NCBI GenBank assembly: GCA_002352445.1
Contig: DEIL01000170.1
Location: 19,823-30,751 of the forward strand
Direction of reading: 5' to 3'
Length of the DNA stretch: 10,929 bases
DNA from: Desulfobulbaceae bacterium UBA2775
GTDB taxonomy: Bacteria; Desulfobacterota; Desulfobulbia; Desulfobulbales; Desulfocapsaceae
Below, one piece after another: positions 4,901 through 10,929 of the stretch (position 1 is its first letter; each line of letters starts with the position of its first letter). The notes beneath the pieces are model-generated. The model ran no database searches, had not been told where the DNA came from, and saw nothing but the letters and a program-made list of their open reading frames with translations. Made by a program: the position numbers and the translations under genes.

Positions 4901-6448
4901 TCAGAGTTGTGACTCAACCGGCAGCAGGCTAACCAGGCCAAGAGCGAACCGCCGCCAGAAACTTGTATGTGGATCAGCTTTCCAGACACGTTCCTCTCCT
5001 TCTTCCAGTCCATGCCAGAAAATGAATTCAATACCTTCTTCATCAGTATGAAGCTCGAGCCGAAAGGCTATTTTTTCAATCATCATATCAAATTTACCAG
5101 CCAGAATTTTGGCGACTTCCTTCGACGTCACCATAATACCTATTTCCGTATTTTCAACAATTGAGCGTGGATCAAGATTCAGCGAACCGATAAAGACCTG
5201 CTCGCGATCAAAGACAAACGACTTGGCATGGAGACTTGCCTTTGAGGATCCGGAATCACCTTTTTTTGCCTTACGCTCTTTCCTATTGAGAGTCTTGTCC
5301 ATCTCATAGAGCTCAACCCCTGCCCGAAGCAGGGTCGTTCGGTACTTGGCATACCCGGCATGAACTATACCCACATCGGTTGAGGCGAGCGAATTAGTAA
5401 AAATACGTACATGCACACCACTTTTACTTAAATCAGAAAGAAACTTTGTACCTTTTTTCCCCGGCACAAAGTAGGGGGAAAAGATCAAAAATTCCTTATC
5501 GAGGTCTTCAAAGAAAGGAGTGATCTTGGAGGATAAGGTATAGGCATGGTTCAAGTCATAGCTTTTCAGTTTGCCAGGATTATCGGCCATCACCGAGGCC
5601 TCTCCCCAGTACCACTGCACCTCATTATTTCTGATAGTTTCAGCCAGGCGAGAATTGAGAAGCAATTGCAGATACTCCGCAACGGAATCCTGACCTAAAT
5701 ACTCCGCCACTCTTCTGCGCCCTTCCTCCAAATCATCTTTTTCAGTAAGATCAGGGCGCAGTACTGCAATAGGGTAGGCTAGACTGCTATTCCAATACTC
5801 ATCAAATGAATCAGAAACCTCTTTTACCACAGAGCCAATTGCCAGTATATCCAAATCGGCAAAACCAAAGTCCGGGTCTGCATCAAAATATTCATCGCCG
5901 ATATTTCGACCACCAACAATCGTCACCTGGTTGTCTACTGTAAAAGATTTATTATGCATACGGCGAGTGACCGACCCAAACCGAAGCAGAAACTGTGGAG
6001 CGCGAATCATTTCACGGCTAAACGGATTAAAGATCCGCAGATCAATATTGGAATGGGCGGCAAGCGTTGAGAGTCCCTTATCCCGTTTTTCAAGATCCAT
6101 ATCGTCTATTAGCAGACGGATCCTGACGCCTCGGTCTGCTGCCTTGAGCAGCTGGTCGCCAAAAAGGATCCCTGTGAGATCGTTATGGATCATATAATAC
6201 TGAACATCAATACTCCTGTCCGCACCCTGTGCCAGGATTGCTCTAGCGGTAAAAGCATCGAGACCATTACTGAGCAGAAAAAAACCGGACTTACCCGTAT
6301 GGCTTTTCCTCAGTTCTTCGTATCTACTCCCTGCCCTGGTATCAGCCGTATCTTGGAAAGCATAGGTCGGGGTATTGGTATTTGGCGGCAGGGAGGCACA
6401 GCCACCAACCAAAAGCAGGAGACAAACGGAAAGTACTCTATTCTTCAT
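4901..6448 (-). CDS. Phospholipase D / cardiolipin synthase C (YmdC/ClsC)-type lipoprotein
   Basis: A 515-residue protein with two HKD motifs, MHNKSFTVDNQVTIVGGRN (His165, Lys167, Asp172) and LHAKSFVFDREQVFIGSLN (His407, Lys409, Asp414). Together they form the phosphatidyltransferase/phospholipase D active site. The block from SIDVQYYM through GVRIRLLIDDMD to GGRNIGDEYFD is very like E. coli ClsC, which makes cardiolipin by phosphatidyl transfer between phospholipids. The N-terminus is a lipoprotein signal (MKNRVLSVCLLLLVGGC, Cys17) and +2 is Ala, so outer-membrane sorting is expected. I chose the ATG at 6448 because it gives the most compact signal peptide. In-frame ATGs at 6466 and 6490 are possible, and none has a good ribosome binding site. 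The start overlaps the end of the AsmA-like gene by 11 bases, suggesting translational coupling. The EEP gene starts 4 bases after the stop. Confidence 0.88.
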   Translation of the reverse strand: MKNRVLSVCLLLLVGGCASLPPNTNTPTYAFQDTADTRAGSRYEELRKSHTGKSGFFLLSNGLDAFTARAILAQGADRSIDVQYYMIHNDLTGILFGDQLLKAADRGVRIRLLIDDMDLEKRDKGLSTLAAHSNIDLRIFNPFSREMIRAPQFLLRFGSVTRRMHNKSFTVDNQVTIVGGRNIGDEYFDADPDFGFADLDILAIGSVVKEVSDSFDEYWNSSLAYPIAVLRPDLTEKDDLEEGRRRVAEYLGQDSVAEYLQLLLNSRLAETIRNNEVQWYWGEASVMADNPGKLKSYDLNHAYTLSSKITPFFEDLDKEFLIFSPYFVPGKKGTKFLSDLSKSGVHVRIFTNSLASTDVGIVHAGYAKYRTTLLRAGVELYEMDKTLNRKERKAKKGDSGSSKASLHAKSFVFDREQVFIGSLNLDPRSIVENTEIGIMVTSKEVAKILAGKFDMMIEKIAFRLELHTDEEGIEFIFWHGLEEGEERVWKADPHTSFWRRFALGLVSLLPVESQL

Positions 6449-9400
6449 GGAAGGAATCAAATTCATTCGTCTTTTCACTGTTGAGTTCATTTTTCCCATT
6501 TTCCCCATCATCTTGGGAATCGGTCATGTTATCAACTAAATGGATTGGCAGTGCCAGAGTACGAAGGAGAACGGCAAGGGGCAGAGTAACTGCCTGTTTA
6601 AGCAGCGAGTTTTCTACCCTGGGATCGTACAAATCTCCCGAAACTTTAAGAGTGACGGAGGGACGTTTTTCGCGGCCGGCCAGGATATATCCGGCCAGGG
6701 GAATCTTTTTTACGTTCGTTCTGGCCTGGGTAAACAGGTTGAAATCCATATCAATTTGCTTTTGAGGAAAATCGACCCAGCCACTTCCTGCAATATCAAG
6801 TTCAGGCGAGTCCATCTCAAAAGACTCGATAACAGCCATACCCTCCTCCACAGCCATGCCAACAATGACAGAATCAAGAGGTAAACCTCTGCTGTTGTAT
6901 TCAGGCAGGGAAAAAGTAATAAGAGCAGGAATAGTATTAACAAAGGCAAGAACATTTTGCATTGCCTTCATTTTTTTGAGAATGGTGTTTTCTATTTTAA
7001 ACAGGGCTGAAAATTTATCGAATGTCCCCTTGGCAGCCATGCTCATCTGTCCATTGTCAAACTGTGCCTTCTCAACCAATGCACTCATAAAGGTATGATC
7101 CAGCTTTTTCCCTTCGAGAGTAAAATTGTCTTCCCTGAGATCAAAAGCAATATAACCTGAACCATGTTCCAATCGCATAATGGTTTTGTCGTCCACATTC
7201 TCAATATGTATCCGGTCGGCCAGGATCTCCGCTCCCGGCCTGAAAAAGAGGCTGCCATCAGTGGCGTCGAAAGTATATTTAATCGCTCCTTTCTTTTCCG
7301 AACCAACAACTGCAGATTTAGGACGTTCCTTAAAAAACGAAGTAATCGCAGGAATGTTAAAATTTAAGTCTTTTGAACTGATGGTCAACTGATCACTATA
7401 CTCTATTTGCAGCTCTTCATTTACTGTGGCATTGAAACCACTGCCGGTGATCTCCCCGGAGATGTTCAAATGAGCTACTGGTGTGTCATCTTTTACCAGA
7501 AAAGGATAGCGATAAGGGATATCGGCGGTAAAACTGTACGGTTTTTTACCGTTTTCCGAAAAAATTGTCAGGCTTCCCGAATCCACCATATACTGCTGCA
7601 GCAACGGTGAACGTTGGTGAATAACTGCCAGATCGTGAAAGGTTGCTGACCAGCCCTTACTTTCACTGGTACTGATTGAAAGATCCAGTTCCGGAATTCT
7701 GATAACAAGTTTTTCATCTTTTTCGCTGATCTCTACAGGGATGCCCTTTGACGACCCGAACAGGTCGCCGATATCCTTTTCTTTAATATGAAGATCCTCC
7801 AGGAGAAAAGTACCCTCTTTAGATGCATTGTCATAGTAGCCGGTAATCCGGCTGTCCAAAAAATCTCCATAGCTTATTCGGCCATTGATCATAGAGAGGA
7901 TATTGCCACCATACTTGAACCGTGAGGGATAGAGGGTTGTCAGAACATTGTTCACCTTCCATCGGGAAGTTTTTTCAGTGCTGATCGTCAATTCTTTATC
8001 ATATTGGATGGAAATCGGCAGACCTGATTCTTGCAACACCAGATCATTGACCTGATAATTTAAAAGATCACTATGTATATTGACTTTTTTTTCTTTGAAG
8101 GAAAATGAACCTGATATTTCTGATTTTATACCAGAAGAGTGGGTCAACATAGTTGGAGGAAGGTTAACAGAGATATTGTCGGGGGAAAAAGGAGTAGTGA
8201 AAGGGCCGAGATGCAGCTTCATTGAATCCAGATTCCATGAAGAGGCTCCGCCAGCCAGGGAGTCGCCATCCGGGCTGATATGGTACCTGATAACCGGCCG
8301 CGGCTTCGATTCGTCAAGAGTCACCCTTGACTTGCCGGTATCAAAACTGACCTTATCCAGGGTAATATCCAGATCGCCCGTCCCACTTTGACCCTCAAAA
8401 GTCCCACTGATGCCGGCAACAAACAGTTCTTCAAAACTGACTACACCATCAATATTGATATTACTGTTTTTTAGTTCAATCCTGGCAGCCTTCACACCAT
8501 AGTTTTTCCGACCAAACTCAATAACACCTTTATCGATCAGAAAGATTCCACTGGTCTCTACCTGGCCCTTGTTGAGGTTAATGGTCAAAACCAGATCGAC
8601 TTTTGTCTCCCCGGCTTTCTGTTTGAACGGCAGGGAAATATTATAATGGTTGAGCAGGGTCAGGATATCTTCATTGGCCCTGGCAGGAGTCTTGATATAG
8701 ACCGTGAGGATTATATCAGCCGGACTGGTAAAAGCAATTTCTACCCATCCTTCTCTGATTTCCTGACCATAGAAAATTGAATTATATGGGATAATGGACA
8801 GAACTCCCTTGCTGAAAACAACATCACCATAATCGGCTCTGATAGGTTCCAGGCCGGGATCACCGGGAGCAAAAGTATACTCGAGGTCATCTACCCTTAC
8901 TTCCGCGTAAAGTGTATCCAGGATGAGTCCCGGGTCCTGCCAGGGGATTACACCTTTAAAAATTTTCAGATTATAACGGCTGCCTTTCAGATACTCTGTG
9001 ATCCAGCGCTGGATATTATTATTCAGGCCGAACAGGTCAACAAACGGGGTGATATTATTTATTTCACCAGCTCCTTTGCCGCTAAACGACATCTGATCCT
9101 GGTCTGCCGTAAAATCCAGCGTTACAGGCAAAACTCCCGCCAGGTTCGCTAAGAGAGTACCTGTTATATATCCTTTTCCACCATTAAGGCTTATCTGTCC
9201 TTTAGCCTTGGTGTTAAACCGTTTGCTGGTAAGATCTTTAACATCAACAACCAGACTGTTCTCTTTAAGATCCAGCCTGGATCGAAGTATCAGGTCATTG
9301 GATGACAAAATGAAAAAGGATGGTTCCTGCCCCCCGTCAAGGTGGAGGGAACCATTCAATGATCCTATTCTGACAGCCTTAACTGAGAGTCTTGAAAAGA

Positions 9401-9695
9401 AGTGGCCTAGAAAATGTGCCGCCCTGATACCCTTGTGCACAAGACTGAATTTTTTTGTTAACCCTGAATCTTCCTGCTCTCCAACTGTAATTGTACCAAT
9501 CGCAATTTCCAGCTTATTCTGCCATTGCAGAGAAAAATCAGAAATTGTAACTGTGCCCATGGTAAAATCGTCCAGCTTAATCCCCCTTTTAAGCATGAGT
9601 CCGGCTGCAAAGACAGTCAGACATGCAACAAGAAGAAAAATAGCAAGGACTCTGAGCCAAAGCTTCCGCTTTCTATTATCAGAGCCCCTGTTCAC
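6438..9695 (-). CDS. Large AsmA/YhdP-like membrane-anchored protein
   Basis: A 1085-residue protein with one N-terminal transmembrane helix (about residues 12-35) and a long region rich in alternating beta-strand patterns. A DUF3971/YhdP-like stretch runs from about 215 to 320 (ITPFVDLFGL, then IQRWITEYLKGSRYNL, then DVVFSKGVLSI). The C-terminal section has the AsmA-type signature around residues 915-1045: IAGSGWVDFPQKQIDMDFNL, then KKIPLAGYILAGREKRPSVTL and VSGDLYDP. It ends in an acidic, hydrophilic tail (about 1055-1085). AsmA-family proteins such as YhdP, TamB and YdbH span the periplasm and move phospholipid towards the outer membrane; that role here is by family. The GTG start at 9695 is fixed by AAGGAGGT 6 bases upstream. 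The gene overlaps the next one by 11 bases and lies 53 bases after the hydrolase gene. Confidence 0.85.
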   Translation of the reverse strand: MNRGSDNRKRKLWLRVLAIFLLVACLTVFAAGLMLKRGIKLDDFTMGTVTISDFSLQWQNKLEIAIGTITVGEQEDSGLTKKFSLVHKGIRAAHFLGHFFSRLSVKAVRIGSLNGSLHLDGGQEPSFFILSSNDLILRSRLDLKENSLVVDVKDLTSKRFNTKAKGQISLNGGKGYITGTLLANLAGVLPVTLDFTADQDQMSFSGKGAGEINNITPFVDLFGLNNNIQRWITEYLKGSRYNLKIFKGVIPWQDPGLILDTLYAEVRVDDLEYTFAPGDPGLEPIRADYGDVVFSKGVLSIIPYNSIFYGQEIREGWVEIAFTSPADIILTVYIKTPARANEDILTLLNHYNISLPFKQKAGETKVDLVLTINLNKGQVETSGIFLIDKGVIEFGRKNYGVKAARIELKNSNINIDGVVSFEELFVAGISGTFEGQSGTGDLDITLDKVSFDTGKSRVTLDESKPRPVIRYHISPDGDSLAGGASSWNLDSMKLHLGPFTTPFSPDNISVNLPPTMLTHSSGIKSEISGSFSFKEKKVNIHSDLLNYQVNDLVLQESGLPISIQYDKELTISTEKTSRWKVNNVLTTLYPSRFKYGGNILSMINGRISYGDFLDSRITGYYDNASKEGTFLLEDLHIKEKDIGDLFGSSKGIPVEISEKDEKLVIRIPELDLSISTSESKGWSATFHDLAVIHQRSPLLQQYMVDSGSLTIFSENGKKPYSFTADIPYRYPFLVKDDTPVAHLNISGEITGSGFNATVNEELQIEYSDQLTISSKDLNFNIPAITSFFKERPKSAVVGSEKKGAIKYTFDATDGSLFFRPGAEILADRIHIENVDDKTIMRLEHGSGYIAFDLREDNFTLEGKKLDHTFMSALVEKAQFDNGQMSMAAKGTFDKFSALFKIENTILKKMKAMQNVLAFVNTIPALITFSLPEYNSRGLPLDSVIVGMAVEEGMAVIESFEMDSPELDIAGSGWVDFPQKQIDMDFNLFTQARTNVKKIPLAGYILAGREKRPSVTLKVSGDLYDPRVENSLLKQAVTLPLAVLLRTLALPIHLVDNMTDSQDDGENGKNELNSEKTNEFDSFHEE

Positions 9696-9701
9696 AGCTA
9701 T

Positions 9702-9709
9702 ACCTCCTT
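9702..9709 (-). promoter_or_regulatory. Strong Shine-Dalgarno site with GTG start of the AsmA-like gene
   Basis: The minus strand reads AAGGAGGT, followed by 6 bases and then GTG at 9695. The perfect site justifies a non-ATG start for the AsmA-like gene and suggests that it is translated independently of the gene upstream. Confidence 0.8.
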
Positions 9710-9748
9710 TTTACCCACTTAAAGATTGGTGAACAAACCATAAACACT

Positions 9749-10594
9749 TTATCTGGTTGTAAAAGAAAACCAGTCCGCACCGGGCGCAGGTGGAACGGGA
9801 TCCTTCTGGTGCTTAAAAGTACCTTTTCTAAGAAAATAAACAGTCTCGGCCATGACATAATCAGAATTCATAATAAACGGGTGGCTCTCATGAACCACAA
9901 GAAAATCCCGCATACCGTCAACCTGCGCATGTTCAACCGAAACCTTTCCATCATCTCTGCCGGGAATAAGAAAGGAAAACCATGCATCAAAAAAGGCGTG
10001 GCGGTCCCCTGTAATGATACCAACCGGGTAATCTACACTGCCCAGCTGGTTGGGTACGGAATCCGCATCTGTCGACAACTGTTGGCCGACAGGCCCGTTC
10101 AGCCAGATGTAAAACCACCAGTCTTTCAACTTATCTACCACTGCACTACCGCGATTTGGCGGGCTGAGCATCACTACCCTGCCTAGATTTACAGGTCTTT
10201 TTTTACTGAAAGCCTGGCGGATAACAATGCCTCCCAGGGAATGGGTAACAAAATGGATTGCCGCCGGATTGAACTCACGGCATTTGTCCAGTGCCGGAGG
10301 AAAATCTTCTCCTGCAATGGACTCAATAGTTTTTTTAGTAGAAGGGTAATTAAGGCTGACCGTATGATACCCTGTATCTGTCAAGGTCTCCTGCATCCGA
10401 TTCATTGAGCGATACGTACGGCTCAAGCCGTGAAGCAGTACAACACATTCACCTCTGATATTATCACCGGCTGGCACTTTGACCAAAACACTTCTTTTAC
10501 TGCAGCCGACAAGAGAGAGAAGCAAAAATGCGAACAAAAGGATCGTGACTGCACGGGACAGTCTACAGGTAGGAAAGAACTGGCCCGGTTTCAT
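9749..10594 (-). CDS. Alpha/beta-hydrolase (lipase/esterase-like) lipoprotein
   Basis: A 281-residue exported hydrolase. The N-terminus has a signal with a canonical lipobox LVGC (Cys31) and Ser at +2, so outer-membrane anchoring is likely. The hydrolase core shows CVVLLHGLSRTYRSM (oxyanion region), then HFVTHSLGGIVIRQ with nucleophile Ser119 in a THSLGG elbow (Thr where lipases usually have Gly). Asp214/215 in GRDDGKVS and His235 or His238 in VVHESHPF are candidates for the acid and base. The substrate is unknown; triacylglycerol-lipase-like and PGAP1-like esterases share this layout. I chose the ATG at 10594 because AAGGTGA (10600-10606) lies 5 bases before it; the GTG at 10603 would fall inside that site. 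It starts 5 bases after the stop of the membrane-protein gene and is followed by the AsmA-like gene after a larger gap. Confidence 0.82.
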   Translation of the reverse strand: MKPGQFFPTCRLSRAVTILLFAFLLLSLVGCSKRSVLVKVPAGDNIRGECVVLLHGLSRTYRSMNRMQETLTDTGYHTVSLNYPSTKKTIESIAGEDFPPALDKCREFNPAAIHFVTHSLGGIVIRQAFSKKRPVNLGRVVMLSPPNRGSAVVDKLKDWWFYIWLNGPVGQQLSTDADSVPNQLGSVDYPVGIITGDRHAFFDAWFSFLIPGRDDGKVSVEHAQVDGMRDFLVVHESHPFIMNSDYVMAETVYFLRKGTFKHQKDPVPPAPGADWFSFTTR

Positions 10595-10599
10595 GCAAA

Positions 10600-10606
10600 T
10601 CACCTT
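10600..10606 (-). promoter_or_regulatory. Ribosome binding site of the hydrolase gene, overlapping the upstream stop codon
   Basis: The minus strand reads AAGGTGA, whose last three bases are the TGA stop of the membrane-protein gene. It lies 5 bases before the ATG at 10594 and so both decides that start and couples the two genes. Confidence 0.55.
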
Positions 10607-10929
10607 GACCGGGAAAACAAAGGCAATAACCGTCGTTTTCTGCCGGGACGAAGAAGGTGTTCAACCAGAATAATGCCCGCTATGGAAAACAGCCCGGCAA
10701 AAAGTATCTGTCCGATACGCAGATAGAAGTTTGAACCGGCAACCTTATCAACCATAGTGGAAGTTCCAAGGAGTACGAGAAAGGTAGTAAGCCCGGAAAT
10801 AAATGCTCCAGCATATGGTCCTCCCTCATATATTTTCCGGCTGAAGAAAAAAACAATCAGGAGTGTCAAGGCCAGCAGGAAAGAGTAGGTAGGGACGGCA
10901 ACAAGCAGGTTAAAAGCTATAATAATTGC
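10600..10929 (-). CDS. Polytopic membrane protein, partial (5' end outside window)
   Basis: The frame stays open from the TGA at 10600-10602 to the right edge of the window, giving 109 residues of a protein whose N-terminus is missing. A TTG at 10869 sits inside a hydrophobic stretch and is unlikely to be the true start. Visible are a first hydrophobic block (AIIIAFNLLVAVPTYSFLLA onward to VFFFSRK), a second helix (GAFISGLTTFLVLLGTSTMV) and a third (IGQILFAGLFSIAGIILVEHLL), then a basic tail ending GRKRRLLPLFSRSR. The basic tail suggests a cytoplasmic C-terminus. I do not recognise the family. It overlaps the ribosome binding site of the hydrolase gene, so the two are probably co-transcribed. 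Confidence 0.7.
   Translation of the reverse strand, partial: AIIIAFNLLVAVPTYSFLLALTLLIVFFFSRKIYEGGPYAGAFISGLTTFLVLLGTSTMVDKVAGSNFYLRIGQILFAGLFSIAGIILVEHLLRPGRKRRLLPLFSRSR

Noticed and set aside
4897..5043. N-terminal extension of the EEP protein to a start at 5043
   Set aside because: The extra 49 residues overlap the end of the phospholipase D gene and would bury the signal peptide that begins at the ATG at 4896.
9208..9732. 174-codon plus-strand open frame
   Set aside because: It is antisense to the start of the AsmA-like gene, which has a perfect ribosome binding site and coherent domain content; the antisense frame has no family features.
9809..10186. 125-codon plus-strand open frame
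   Set aside because: It is a shadow of the alpha/beta-hydrolase lipoprotein gene on the other strand, which has an intact signal peptide and nucleophile motif.

Overview
The window is a stretch of bacterial chromosome of moderate G+C (roughly 43-46% by eye) from a Gram-negative organism. Three proteins start with lipoprotein-type signal peptides, one has a conventional secretion signal, and one is a very large AsmA-like protein, a family that bridges inner and outer membranes. Together these point to a diderm cell. The pairing of DUF362 and acyl-CoA dehydrogenase genes with dispersed inverted repeats of the GTCATTCCCGCGCAGG type is familiar from Desulfobacterota and other proteobacteria. I suggest that placement as an inference only. 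No rRNA, tRNA, CRISPR array or transposase gene is visible.

Left part (1-3000). Positions 1-407 hold no gene, but contain about 150-bp-spaced imperfect direct repeats and a hairpin with 12-bp perfect arms. Next come two minus-strand genes: a DUF362 protein (408-1178) and a 500-residue acyl-CoA dehydrogenase-family protein (1387-2889). Between them lies a compact nested inverted-repeat element (about 1213-1350) that looks like a MITE or REP-type insertion. A decayed relative of its arm lies near 2931-2954, upstream of the dehydrogenase.

Middle (3064-3582). One plus-strand gene encodes a DJ-1/PfpI-family protein with a very clear ribosome binding site. It is divergent from the dehydrogenase and exactly abuts the end of the next gene block.

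Right part (3583-10929). Six minus-strand genes run head to tail with small gaps or overlaps. In transcription order they are: a partial polytopic membrane protein that leaves the window on the right; an alpha/beta-hydrolase lipoprotein; a 1085-residue AsmA/YhdP-like protein with a GTG start; a cardiolipin synthase C (YmdC)-type phospholipase D lipoprotein; an endonuclease/exonuclease/phosphatase (EEP)-family protein with a likely lipoprotein signal; and a small secreted DUF5329 protein. Everything in this block is predicted to be exported or in a membrane, and three products belong to ester- or phosphodiester-cleaving/transferring families. The most economical reading is a cell-envelope, probably phospholipid-handling, operon: the AsmA-like protein moves lipid between membranes and the lipoprotein enzymes act on it there. 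That joint role is inference. The individual family assignments rest on visible motifs.
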